Positions 1 through 10,975 of a stretch of 64,000 nucleotides of DNA are shown piece by piece (position 1 is the first letter of the stretch; every line of letters begins with the position of its first letter). The DNA comes from Haematobia irritans. Taxonomy: Eukaryota > Arthropoda > Insecta > Diptera > Muscidae. Made by a program: the position numbers and the translations under genes. The stretch is from contig NC_134398.1 of NCBI RefSeq assembly GCF_050003625.1, positions 92,169,913 to 92,233,912 on the forward strand. Direction: 5' to 3'. A model generated the notes under the pieces. The model was given only the letters and a program-made list of their open reading frames with translations. It did no database searches and was not told where the DNA came from.

Positions 1-430
1 CAAAGTTTATTTAACAGAAAAATACATTTAGTTGGGCACCGTGGAGCAGTGGTTGCTACGTCCGAATGGCATGCCAAGGGTCGTGGGTTCGATCCCTGCT
101 TCGACCAAAGTTTTTTGTTTACATGTATTCGAAATATGGTCGGAAGATTCCGAAAAAATGTTCAACATTACATTCTACTATATTAAATTTTTACTATGAA
201 TTGTAAAATGTGTCTTATTAAAGGCTTAAATTTAGAAAAGAAGTGTTTGATATAAACGAAATGGACTGTGTTGTTGGTTCAAAAAAAAATTTTTTATTGA
301 AAAAAATAAAAATTTTGTAACAAACGAATTTTTTTGGTGACAAAAGTGTATACTTTTCGAAGCAATTCAAAAAACTCTAACAAAAGAAAAACGTTTTCGG
401 TACACGTTTTTTTTCTTTTCGTGTGACTCC
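1..430. repeat. Partial copy of the tRNA-module-bearing TA-element family
   Basis: This stretch repeats, with many changes, the order of motifs seen at about 600-960: a tRNA-like block, a T-rich run, a segment with GATATAAACGAAATGGACTG, then AACTCTAACAAAAGAA. The left part lies outside the window. It looks like a truncated tandem copy next to the copy that ends at 2967. No coding potential is seen. Confidence 0.6.
35..106 (+). repeat. tRNA-like module (A and B box)
   Basis: GTGGAGCAGTGG resembles a polymerase III A box and GGGTTCGATCCC is a near-perfect B box with T-arm symmetry. The spacing fits a tRNA gene, but the acceptor stem does not close cleanly. It recurs in diverged form at 631-702 and, inverted, at 26029-26100, always inside the same repeat family, so it is a repeat component rather than a tRNA gene. 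Confidence 0.6.
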
Positions 431-499
431 TTTTTTTCTGTAATACAAATAATGTTGAAGAAATTATTCAATTTTATAAATTGTTTAAATTTTACCTTT

Positions 500-540
500 C
501 GCCTGAACGGAGAATCGAACCGAGGACCACACAGTTTGTC
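500..540 (-). repeat. Partial tRNA-like module (T-arm half)
   Basis: Read on the minus strand, GGTTCGATTCTCC is a B box. The A-box half found in the related modules at 26215-26287 and 27934-28006 is missing, so this is a deleted version of the same module. Confidence 0.5.
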
Positions 541-630
541 ACCAGTAGACAATTATCGTTATAAGTTACATTTATATAGCATAGTTTGAAGCGCCCACGA
601 GCATTATTTAACAGAAACATACATTTTTTA

Positions 631-702
631 GCCACGTGGAGCAGTGGTTAGCATGTCTGCCTTGCATACAAAGGGTCGTTGGTTCAATCCCTGCTCCGAC
701 CG
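631..702 (+). repeat. tRNA-like module (A and B box)
   Basis: GTGGAGCAGTGGTTAGC and GGTTCAATCCC give A and B boxes with normal tRNA spacing. The central CTGCCTTGCAT resembles a tRNA-Ala-type anticodon arm. The inverted copy at 26029-26100 is nearly identical. It sits inside the TA element, so it is probably a tRNA-derived component, not a host tRNA. Confidence 0.6.
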
Positions 703-1835
703 AACTTTTTTTTTTTCTTAATTTACACAATTATATTTATACTATATTAAATTTTTATAATGAAACTTCGAAATGTGGGTTATTAAAGATTTACAGTCAG
801 AAAAGAACAGTGCTTGATATAAACGAAATGGACTGAGCTTTGGGATAAAATATTTTTTTTTTTTTTTGCAAAAATAACAATTTTGTAACAAAAAACTGTT
901 TTTGGTATAAAAGTTTGAAATTTTGGAAGGAATTCAAAAACTCTAACAAAAGAAGAACGTGGAGTCGAGTATAAACATACATAAATAATTTTATAATATA
1001 CACATACAGTTATTTAGGCGTGAACAGTGTTTTACTAGCATTTAACACCATTTTAAATGCATTTCAAACTTATCGTGTCTTGTACTTAATTTCATTTTTA
1101 CCTTTAAGGCCGGTATTAAGTTGGTATTATCGCTCTAAAATGTTTTGCATTTCATTCATTTTAAAGAAAATAAACTTTTTCAATTGGTTTAGCTGCAAAA
1201 CTCGAACTTAATGCCCGCTTTTATATTTGAAGGTGTCTGTCAACTCCTCTTGGACTACTTATGAATAAAGAAGAACTAAAATTTGTTTTTATACATTTTA
1301 CTGTTTAATTTTTCACTATTTCCTCCTTTTTTCATTTTACTGTCCCAACTCTAAAAAGAGTATAGTGTCCTTTCGTTATTTTTAATTTTCTTTGCCTGAA
1401 TATTTAGACTTACTCATCGTACGTTCCGATTTCTTTTAACGAACCAAAAAAAAAAAAAAAATGTGCCCATAATGCCAAAATGATAAACAAAACACATGTC
1501 CACACATACATAAAATGTTGCTCTCAAGGCGAAAACTCATGCTGTTTTTTTTCAAATGTCTATTCTCTTGGTTCCGAATGTATATTCTCTTTACTCCGAA
1601 TACTCATTCTAATATTCAAATTATATAATATTTAGACTTAAGCATATAAAATTTTTGGCCTTATCATAAAACAGTTTTCCGAAACTACATACAAGCGGTT
1701 TCACAGAAATTGCTCTCTTTTGATTCTCTCGCCGTATTATGTTGATATCTTTCGTCAACCCTCCCGGTTTCCATCTCTATTTCTTTCTCTATAATCTCTC
1801 TCTCTGTCGCTCTTTGAATAAAATATCACAACATA

Positions 1836-2730
1836 TAAAGGGTGATTCTTTTGAGGTTAGGATTTTCATGCATTAGTATTTGACAGATCACGTGGGATTT
1901 CAGACATGGTGTCAAAGAGAAAGATGCTCAGTATGCTTTGACATTTCATCATGAATAGACTTACTAACGAGCCACAACGTCGCTTTTTTATCGACAAATT
2001 TTGTTCAGCGATGAGGCTCATTTCTGGTTGAATGGCTACGTAAATAAGCAAAATTGCCGCATTTGGAGTGAAGAGCAACCAGAAGCCGTTCAAGAACTGC
2101 CCATGCATCCCGAAAAATGCACTGTTTGGTGTGGTTTGTACGCTGGTGGAATCATTGGACCGTATTTTTTCAAAGATGCTGTTGGAAGCAAAGTTACGGT
2201 GAATGGCGATCGCTATCGTTCGATGCTAACAAACTTTTTGTTGCCAAAAATGGAAGAACTGAACTTGGTTGACATGTGGTTTCAACAAGATGGCGCTACA
2301 TGCCACACAGCTCGCGATTCTATGGCCATTTTGAGGGAAAACTTCGGAGAACAATTCATCTCAAGAAATGGACCGGTAAGTTGGCCACCAAGATCATGCG
2401 ATTTGACGCCTTTAGACTATTTTTTGTGGGGCTACGTCAAGTCTAAAGTCTACAGAAATAAGCCAGCAACTATTCCAGCTTTGGAAGACAACATTTCCGA
2501 AGAAATTCGGGCTATTCCTGCCGAAATGCTCGAAAAAGTTGCCCAAAATTGGACTTTCCGAATGGACCACCTAAGACGCAGCCGCGGTCAACATTTAAAT
2601 GAAATTATCTTCAAAAAGTAAATGTCATGGACCAATCTAACGTTTCAAATAAAGAACCGATGAGATTTTGCAAATTTTATGCGTTTTTTTTAAACAAAAA
2701 GTTATCAAGCTCTTAACAAATCACCCTTTA
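1836..2730 (+). mobile_element. Mariner element, rosa-like (DD41D), internally deleted
   Basis: The ends are inverted repeats (TAAAGGGTGATT and AATCACCCTTTA) flanked by TA at 1834-1835 and 2731-2732. Related copies of the host repeat at about 25030 and 37915 show the uninterrupted site with a single TA, which confirms insertion. At 895 bp it is shorter than a full mariner because the first third of the transposase gene is missing. It inserted into the TA element that ends at 2967. Confidence 0.88.
2001..2621 (+). pseudogene. Mariner transposase, C-terminal catalytic part (DD41D)
   Basis: The 206-residue reading frame covers most of a DDE/D transposase catalytic domain that cuts and joins the element ends. 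The first Asp is in FSDEAHFW (residue about 4), the second in WFQQDGATCHTA and the third in LTPLDYFLWGY. I count 41 residues between the second and third Asp; DD41D is the spacing reported for rosa-type mariners (family knowledge from memory). The N-terminal helix-turn-helix DNA-binding region is absent: only a short remnant (LTNEPQRR-like) remains at about 1950-1985 before the sequence jumps to the catalytic domain. The product could not bind the inverted repeats, so this is a defective copy. Confidence 0.85.
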
Positions 2731-2969
2731 TATGTTGACTCGAAATTTGTAAATTTATATATGTTTACATTCACACATATTATTTTTATGAAACATTCAT
2801 GCCCCAAACATAATATATTCTAACATATTAACGTATGTGTCCCAAACATTTAGTGTTAGTTTAGGAAAATTACATGTTTGCACTTAAATATATTGTGTTT
2901 AAAAATTGTGCCGGAAACACATTTTGTTTATAGCGGAACATATGAAAAACATATTTTTCTAACAGTGTA

Positions 2970-3268
2970 TATTCATTGAATTATTGAAAAACATATAATC
3001 TAATTTTAATTAACCACATCTTTGAAGGTATTAAAACTTCTTTTTTAAATATTAAAAATATCTTACATAGATAATCTTTTGAATGTTTATAAATATATAA
3101 TTTGATACCATATGACAAGCAATTTCAGTTGACACGTCTAACTTACTTAAAATTTATGCTGGACCCATTTTTTTCGTATAAATTCGTTATTCTTCATTGA
3201 AACATGTACATACATATAGTAGAACTTTAGTCGTTATTTACAAATTTTACATTAATATATATTTCTAG
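2970..3268 (+). other. Host intron segment ending in splice acceptor
   Basis: AT-rich sequence without coding potential. It ends in ATATATATTTCTAG (AG at 3267-3268), a plausible acceptor for the exon that follows. Confidence 0.5.
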
Positions 3269-4054
3269 ATAATGCCGCAGAAAAAATAGTGAGTAGAACA
3301 AAACGAGGACGTGCTGACGTAGAAGAAGCTTATTCAAAATACTACCAGCGAATTAAACAAAAATATCAAGATTTTGTTAAGTACTTGCTGGGTTATAACA
3401 GCGCCACCAACACAATGGACATCCACAATCAGACAAAAAAATTGAAAAACCAAAATGGACGATTTTGCTGTCTCAATGATGACACAGATCAATTACAAAT
3501 GCTTAAACCTAATCTCAAATCGAATCAAGCTATAAACGGCCTGGATTTAAACGAATATGACGAATTAGAAGTGAAATCCCAAGGAATAAAACTACCAATG
3601 TCAAATGTTTATAACGATTCCAAATACAGTACAATGAGAAGAAATAATGAGCCCGTTTTCACAACAATCAATTCATATAATTACGTACTGGGATCTCCAA
3701 CCCGCGACCAAAAACTGGGAAATTTATCTGATTTTATAGAGAAATTAAAGGCCCAGATAATTAGAAAACGAAGGAAAAGAAGTTCTGCATTGCCAAACGA
3801 AAACGATTCCGAAGCTATCGACGAAAATAAAGAAGGGCGTAAACGTTTAAGAGGTCCTTGTGAGGATTTAGATTGGGATTCGTTTGCTAACATAACAATC
3901 ATAAGGGCTGGAAAGACTTCGGGTCGAACCAGCGTTGGAACCATTTTAAGTCTGGAGTGCAATGCAGGGTTTCAATTAAATATCAAAGGAGAGAATGCAA
4001 CAGCCAGATGTATTCGTGGCTTTTGGAAACCGGAAAAACCAAAATGTATATCAG
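3269..4054 (+). CDS. CCP/sushi-domain protein, internal exon (partial gene)
   Basis: Internal exon of a host gene for a secreted or extracellular protein. The acceptor AG is at 3267-3268 and the donor is CAG|GTAAAA at 4054/4055. Reading enters and leaves in phase 1, typical of exons encoding CCP modules. The roughly 261 residues start with a basic segment holding a furin-like RTKR, then a polar low-complexity region, a second basic stretch RKRRKR, and a CCP module with its four cysteines (GPCEDLD, LSLECNAGF, ATARCIRG, KPKC) and the G-x-W motif before the last Cys. The exon 32 kb downstream (36513-36676) starts a second CCP in the matching phase. Fly CCP proteins of the synaptic cleft (hikaru genki and relatives) are candidates, but I cannot confirm orthology. 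The first and last exons lie outside the window or were not found. Confidence 0.8.
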
Positions 4055-4561
4055 GTAAAAATTTAGAACAAACGTGTATACATGTGGTCATAAACAATGT
4101 TGTATTCCAATAAGATGTACCAAAATAATCGAATGAAATTTTATTTGATTTTTGTTTAAAACAAATATTATAATATATTATTTGTCAATTAATTTTTTAC
4201 TTACTTTTTGAGTAGATACACGATTTTCTTGTCGTGGCAAAAAGTGTGTTTGACAGTGTGAAAACATTATTGGTTAAATTTTTAGTTCTTTGCTCTTTAA
4301 TACTGAAACATGTACTGACTTACGAAACTATTACAAAAAATATTACAACTTTTCCCAAAGATTTCAATTTTAACCAGTGCATACATATTTCCAAAATTTT
4401 CTCAAAGGACATATTGTGCCAACATGATGCATTCATCCGAAATTTATTCACTGGAATGTTTTTTTTTAATGAGCTGTCTATAGATTAACACCCAACAAAA
4501 CCTGTGTAAACAGTGGTGATTTTTTCAGCATTACCGGTAATCAAACACTTACTACTTGGAA

Positions 4562-4860
4562 GCCACCGTGGTGCAATGGTTAGCATACCCGCCTTTCGTG
4601 GGTTCAACCCCAGTTTCGACCGAATACCAAAAAGTTTTTCAGCGGTGGATTATCCCCTCTCAGTAATGATGGTGACATTTCTGTGTGCATCAAAGTTTCT
4701 CTAAGTGCCTTCATCGCAATGTGGAACGCCCTTCGGACTCGGCTATAAAAAGTAGGTCTCCTGTCTAAACATAGAATCGGGCAGCACTCAGTGATGGTCA
4801 CCACTATGGTATCACAATGGACTGAATAGTCCATAGCCTGAAATATCGGGCACAGAGGTG
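4562..4860 (+). repeat. tRNA-like head plus non-LTR 3'-tail-like repeat
   Basis: The left end (4562-4621) has a tRNA-like A box (GTGGTGCAATGGTTAGC) and B box (GGTTCAACCC), with part of the anticodon-to-variable region deleted. It continues into a segment with ACTCGGCTATAAAAAG and then TATCACAATGGACTGAATAG, a motif also present in the LOA 3' tails at 44279, 31451 and 55799. This arrangement (tRNA-like head, LINE-like tail) is what a SINE would look like, but only this copy has both parts joined. Confidence 0.45.
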
Positions 4861-7845
4861 CAAAATCGCAAAAAATGGGGATTAATTAAACTACTTATCC
4901 GATATTAAAAATCCTTTCACTATTATAATGCTACGTTATCACTGAGAGTCATAGGCTACACATCTTTTGGAAAAGTGGGCGGAGCCACTCCCACTATTAA
5001 AAATAGCTCTAGCGGCCATAGTAATGGACCGATTGTCATGAAACTTCCCAATGTTGATCTGGTAATAGTCTTTGGCTTTTCTTGCACCGTAGCACCGCCC
5101 ATTCAAACATAGAACGGATATATCTCATTAACTATAAGAGGGATGAATATGAGCTTTGGTATATATGTTGATCGTACAGTATGAATTACATCCAAGGTGG
5201 AATAGTACGGTGCCACGCCCCCTTTTAAAAAATGTTCTGTCAGATTTTTTTTGTTTGGAAAAAATTAATAAAATTTTCACATAGTAATCAATTTATTTTT
5301 ATAATAATAACGTGGACGACAGTTACGAAATATATGTAACTAAATTCGGGACCCAAAGCAGATATTAAAAATTTATATATATATATATAAATCGCTTTAT
5401 ATTATAAGACATGTGTTTCTGACCTGATATTTTAAAATATATGCCGACAGTCATCAAACTCCAATGCATTGTCCTCCATATAATCATCGTCGTCATCGTT
5501 GTGCCTTCTGGTGCCACGTTCGTCAAAACTGAAGGCGAAATAAGTAGATCTACCACTGATTTTGGAATTTGGTGGATTTTTTTGCAATTTTTATTTACCA
5601 GATAGGATTGGATCTGAACCCATTTAATGTGTCACGATTGCAATCCTCCCGACTACATCTATGTTTCGGGCTTCCTGGGTTACCCAATTACAAGTACATC
5701 AATTTCAACACGTTTGACGTTTTCGCATTTCAATACACAACACATAACGCACAATAACAAATACTCATCATTAGAGCTGTTTTCTTTTTGCACTGATGAC
5801 CAGTGCTAAAAGAAAACGCGAAAAGTTATCAGTTCAAATTTCGATTTTGTTTGGCAACGCTTGGCCCCCAGATGTCAAAATCAATCCTATTGTTTACAAA
5901 TAAAAATACGCGGTAGAAAATTAATAATAAATTTAAACCAAAAACGAAAGAGTTATTATTTCTCAAAATAATAACTCATTGAGGGTTTGCTGGCTATCTT
6001 TCCACAACTAATGATACGTGGACACAGATTCAGTGCGTTAAGTTTATTAACCAATCGAGAAGCTGTAGATGCCCTTGAAGAGAAGAATATGTGGCCTTGA
6101 GTTATAGGAGTGTAATTTTAGCTCAAATTAAAATCTTTGTTGAGGTGAACTCACGAGAAGAAATTATATGGAGTGGTGTGACAAAACAAAGCCAAAGAGC
6201 TACAACGATGACATATGGTGACGGCCAAACGAGGTTGTTCCATGGGTGGAGGTATGCGAAATCGCTCAATTAGTGTAGTCAATTAATGTAGTTGAAATGG
6301 ATAAAAAGATGTTGACAGTCTCGTTGAACAACTCAACAGTGAAGTTGGAAAAAAAGATTACAAAAATGATTCCAGCTTCCACGTAATGCAGTGACGGCCG
6401 CCGTCAAAGCTAAAATAATTTCGGATGTTCCGATGGAAATATTCACTTTAAAATGGAATGCAAACTTGTAATACTCATTTGTCTTTTGTGTGGCACTCAT
6501 TGGGCATAATGGTGGTCTTCAACAATTAGAATTATCTGATCTGGTCGCATATTTGTTGCTTTGGAGAATGATAACACACATGGTATTCAATTGCAAAAAT
6601 ATCCAGATGTGGACAAGAAATTATTCAAAAAACGATCGATTGTTGTTTATACCGATGTTGATGTATAGAAGGTGCTAAGCCACCTATTAATGAAAAGTAA
6701 CCATTAAAAATACTATTTTCGCCAAACGCTGTCAAAATCAGTGAACCCTCTAGGATACTAAAGCCAATTTAAATATATTTTACTTAATGGAAATATTGTG
6801 TTTTGAGAAAGTTTCAACTCTAATAATTTTTTGTGTACGTTTGTTAAACTAACTAAAAACAGGAAAAAATTAACACAAATAAAACGTAAATATTTAATAA
6901 ATCCGTGTTTCTCGCGAAACAGTTCAGAATTTCTTAACAAGTTTAAATTTCGCCGCAAAGGCTTTCGTGCTTTTTTGAGCTCCATTTTTTTCTTTCAAAC
7001 TACGAAATTTCTTTTAACAATTGAAAATAATAATTAATTTTCTTGACTTAGTCGATACTTACTTTTGTGATAACAGCGTTTCAAAGATCATGGAAATTTG
7101 ACGACAATGTTAAAGAAATTGAAGTTTTTACATTCTTCAACCAAAATTGTTGCATCTGCCTTAAAGGGAACATTCCGTCTTCTATTAAAATTCACGAATC
7201 TTGAATTTCAATAATTGTATAGATAATCTGTAAGTTAGCTTTTTCGAGTTAGCCGCCATTTTTCACTATTATATTTCTCTAATTATAAAGAAAATAAACC
7301 TTTTGAAAATTTGCTTTGTGATATTCCCCATAATGTTTTAATTAAATTTGCATCATAGGTATAATATTATACTTTTTCGAAATTAATACCCACCTTTATA
7401 CTAAATAACAAACTTTTTACAATATTTATTTTATTTTATTCTATTTATTTATTTTTTCATTGGCCCCTAAAAATGAATAAAATACTATTTGCGGCCATTT
7501 TCATGTAGCTTCGTTAGGATTTAACTTTCAGTTAACAGAAAGAAAAATTTAAACTGAAAAAATGTTCGGCAGTTAAGTTGTTAACTGGCGTATGTTTTAT
7601 ATAGGCAACATGACAGGTATGTCATTGTACGATTTTAAAGTTCTTTAGCTAACGGAGCTTCACGGAAATGGTGGTACATATGTATGTATGTATTTATTAA
7701 GTACAAATATGGATATAAAGAAATATGTATAATAAATAAAATGCTAATATAATGGAAGGAACATGGCAAAAAGTGTATGTTTCAATTTGTTAAAAACGAT
7801 CCTAAAAAGAGTTAAATATATTTCATCCGAAGAAAATTGGCAAGT
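4861..7845. other. Intron sequence, no gene recognised
   Basis: AT-rich. 4980-5260 has the GGCGGAGCCACTCCCAC-type composition of a dispersed repeat. A short (TA)n run lies near 5375. 5940-6700 contains several short open stretches broken by stops (for example VVYTDVDV near 6645) that might be an old coding remnant, but no family is recognisable. A TATG microsatellite is at about 7680. Nothing else is supported. Confidence 0.4.
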
Positions 7846-8387
7846 ATATATGGCCGTATGTTTGGCCAGGCCGAATCTTATGTACCCTCCACCATAGATT
7901 GCATAGAAACTTCAGTAAAGACTGTCATCCACAATATAATTAAAATTGTAAGTTAGTCCATATGGCGTATATATTAAACAAACAAAAATGATTTAATACG
8001 TAAATAATTAGTTTTACAAACTTTCTATAGCGTTAAAATTTTGACAAAATTTTCTATAGAAATAAAATTTTGACAAAATTTTCTATAGAAATAAAATTTT
8101 GTATAGAAATAAAATTTTGACAAAATTTTGTATAGAAATAAAATTTATACCAAATTTTGTATAGAAATTAAATTTAGACAAAATTTTCGATAGAACTAAA
8201 ATTTTGACAAAATTTTCTATAGAAATAAAGTGTTGGTAGATTATTTTTGGCGATATGGACCAATTGTTGTGTCATTGGCCGTCGGCTATATATAACTAAA
8301 GACCGTTATGGACCATTTTTTGCATGGCTGTTAGCGGCCATATGCTAACGCAGTGTACCAAATTTCAAACGAATCGGATGAATTTTG
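7846..8387 (+). repeat. Family-E dispersed element, 5' part
   Basis: It starts with AAGTATATATGGCCGTATG, close to the 5' end of the complete family-E copy at 60126. It then has ACCCTCCACCAT, a run of about 28-bp microrepeats (TTCTATAGAAATAAAATTTTGACAAAA) at 8036-8230, and the beginning of the 153-bp unit (ATGGACCATTTTTTGCATGG). The hAT element at 8396 interrupts it. Non-coding. Confidence 0.75.
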
Positions 8388-8395
8388 CTCCTCCG

Positions 8396-10112
8396 CAGCG
8401 TTGCCAATTTAGCTTATTTCCCGCTAGATTTGGCTTTTTTTGAAGACGTTTAGCGGGAAAGTAATGCATTTAGCTTTTAGCTTTTTTCTGGCTTTTTTTC
8501 ATGATCCTTTTAGCTATTTTTGGCTTTTTTTATTTTCGACATGTTCCTATTGAAATATGGATAAAACTTCGTTTTCATATAAGTCTTTCTGCCAGAATAA
8601 GGTTTTCCGCATATTTCAAAGCTCAATTGAAGCCTTAATAATTATTCCAGCCATTATACGGGCATTTTTGCAGCAAATACACCTTGTTGTAAAGTTTTTT
8701 CCTCGTATTCATAAAAGTTATTGTAAACTTTAAATCTACTATTACCATACAAATTCCTTATATAAACTGTCAGTAAATTATTAGGAATAATAGCATTTGA
8801 TTCGTTTATCCTTTTTATGTTATTTTAATACGTATTCTAAAGTTATTATGATATTACTAAATTAAAATAGTAGATGTGAATTGCTTTGTACACTGAAAAA
8901 ATATTGTCATGAGGCCAAAGATTTCATGCCTTTAAAATACGAACGCGAATTTTGGTTATAATAGCATTTGTGAATTTCTCTTATATGTTATAAACTGTTT
9001 TCCTTGTCCAAAAGCCGATAAAATCGTTTTGTCCTTATAGTTAAGTGATTCAACTTAAAAATGGGTATCTTTTCATGAAAGAAGGCTAGGGTCAATTCTA
9101 AAAAATTCTTAAAATTAATTAAATAGTCTTTAAATTTGTGGAGTTTTTGTATCTTGACCACAAACCAAAATAGCGTTCAAAAATAGAAGAGGTTTTTCAT
9201 TTTATTTTAAAAACGTATACACAGAATTTTAAAAACGTATACACAGAATAATTTCTACTCAAAGTCGAGTCGGAATTTGGAAATTTAAGTTGTTGTTAGC
9301 ACGTTTTTAAAGCACTGTGATAGCTCATGAAGAAAAAGCTGAAAAAACGAATAAATTCAAATTTGACTCGGAATCAATACCGAAATGATTAGTGTACAAG
9401 ATATTTGGAACCGAACATAGAAATAATTAAGGAAATAAAGTTTTGAATGTGGTATTATTTTTTTTAACATCAAAAAAAATGCAATAAAAAATTCGTAGTG
9501 ATAGGATCAAAACAAATCTGCTATTTATTAATGGAATGGATTTACATTTACGAAAATTGGATAATAGGTTTGTATGGGAAATTTTCGAATAAAAGTTATT
9601 CAGTATTAACTTGCAAGACAGTTAGAATGGGTTTTATTCTCTTGGGTAATATTAGGAGAAGTGTACACGTTCACGAATTTATCATTAATTCAGTTAAAAC
9701 GAAATATATTGATGCAGTTCTATGTGACATTGAACTTGTTGATAATTAACCAGCTGATAATTGCAAGTTTACCGGGAAAAAAAAAATTTTAACTAGGAAA
9801 TATAAATGAAGGACTTCCAGTAAAAATTTGTGATAGTAATCAAAATGTATCGAGTACGCAAACAGAGCTAATATGACATAGATTTTCTTACAGTCTCACA
9901 GAAGTGGAAATAAAATGAATACAATTAAAATAATATGCATTTTAAGTGAAATAAAGCCTTTAAGTTTGTTAAATTTCAATCAAAAATTTGACTTTTGATA
10001 CAAAAAAATTTAGCTTTTTTTCTAGCTATTTTTTAACATTTTTTTTAGCTTTTTTTGGCTAGTTTTTTGGACAAATCTAGCGGTTTTTGGTGAAACAATT
10101 CTGGCAACGCTG
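8396..10112. mobile_element. hAT-superfamily element, non-autonomous or decayed
   Basis: Termini CAGCGTTGCCA and TGGCAACGCTG are perfect 11-bp inverted repeats, flanked by an exact 8-bp duplication CTCCTCCG (8388-8395 and 10113-10120). An 8-bp duplication with CAG-type ends is diagnostic for hAT. Subterminal regions carry repeated TTTAGC/GGCTTTTTT motifs on both sides. The 1717 bp hold no transposase; the longest plus-strand frame (9498-9749) has no recognisable domain. A segment at about 8893-9130 is shared with 19985-20230 and may be a further insertion, since it starts TA-CACTGAAAAAATA. Confidence 0.88.
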
Positions 10113-10120
10113 CTCCTCCG

Positions 10121-10161
10121 AGATATCGACCACTTTTGGCATGGTTGTTAGAGACCTTATA
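10121..10161 (+). repeat. Family-E segment between hAT and TA element
   Basis: The short piece with CATGGTTGTTAGAGACC continues the 153-bp unit of family E that was interrupted at 8387. It resumes at 19847 after the TA element. Confidence 0.7.
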
Positions 10162-10263
10162 CACCCTCACAAAAAATCGCTTCTGTAACATATACTCCCA
10201 AACATATTTTGCTTCAAGCATATACATTTTTGGGTATTGCCCAAACATTTATATGTTTGATCT

Positions 10264-10654
10264 TGTTCGCCGTAAGCGCAAATGAAAAGATATAAAAAAT
10301 AAAACGCAAAGTTGGTTATGGTTTTATAATATTAAATAAGGGTAGCCGTAAGCTTTATTCAGGTTGTTTTGATTATGGGTAACGAGTTTACCTTTTAGTT
10401 TACAACGATATGTAAAGACCAATATGCAAAAACGATCCGAGTTATCCAGAGGTTTATTTAGCATTAACAAAAACAATAATCAAGATGGAGAAGGTGGGGG
10501 CGTCAATCATATCAAAACCAACGAATTACTCGGTAAAATATGCGCAAAAGTCCCACAGGGTTGCAACAAGGTACGAAAATCAAAATGAAAGTTGCCAGTA
10601 CACGTAGAAAACGAAAACGACAAATTAAGCAACTTATTTATTCTAACTTCAACA
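10264..10654 (-). repeat. BEL1 3' LTR
   Basis: 391 bp, starts TG and ends CA. It is identical to the other LTR except about three substitutions (near 10286, 10338 and 10443). Because coding is on the minus strand, this is the 3' LTR. Confidence 0.95.
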
Positions 10655-10975
10655 TTGCCGCCCACCTTGCAACATCGTGATATGTTGTAACTATATACAA
10701 AGCTTATGACTAAAAGGCACAGTGCAGTGTTTCATATTTTCTATCTTTTATTCCATTATTTTTTCTTCAAATATTTAATTCAATTCTTTTCAAAATTCAA
10801 CTTATAACTAATTGGCCAGTAGGGACCACAATAAGCACATAAGTGCTCCAAAAAAATTTGTCGGCCAGAAAGGACCGCAGTGAGTCAGTAGGGACTCTAG
10901 GGTACTCTACGGGCAGCAACCACAACAACACCAACAAACGTGGGCCAGTAGGGACCCCGGCGAGCCAGAAAGGAC
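10655..10975 (-). repeat. BEL1 3' untranslated region with short CCAG-GGAC repeats
   Basis: Between ORF3 and the 3' LTR. It contains alternating CCAGTAGGGAC and CCAGAAAGGAC motifs at about 10813, 10863, 10886, 10943 and 10965 (one reads TCAGTAGGGAC). Next to the LTR the coding strand has a purine-rich AAGGTGGGCGGCAA, a candidate polypurine tract. Confidence 0.6.

Larger units (their letters stand above)
431..2967 (-). mobile_element. TA-flanked CAC...GTG element, interrupted by mariner
   Basis: Non-coding AT-rich element. Its right terminus ends ...TTTCTAACAGTG followed by TA at 2968-2969. Reverse-complemented, the terminus and interior match the better-defined copy at 24791-26596, including both tRNA-like modules and the ATATGTTTG-type motifs. 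The interior is split by the mariner element at 1836-2730. The left limit is unclear because another partial copy adjoins it. It encodes no protein I can recognise. Confidence 0.65.

Noticed and set aside
4234..4488. Plus-strand 84-codon frame with a hydrophobic start, right after the CCP exon
   Set aside because: AT-rich, no domain, and in the intron; it does not continue the CCP module.
5940..6700. Old host or transposon gene remnant
   Set aside because: Several short open pieces, but no recognisable domain on any frame; left unassigned.
9498..9749. Possible hAT transposase fragment inside the 8396-10112 element
   Set aside because: No DDE, BED zinc finger or hATC dimerisation motif is visible in the 83 codons.
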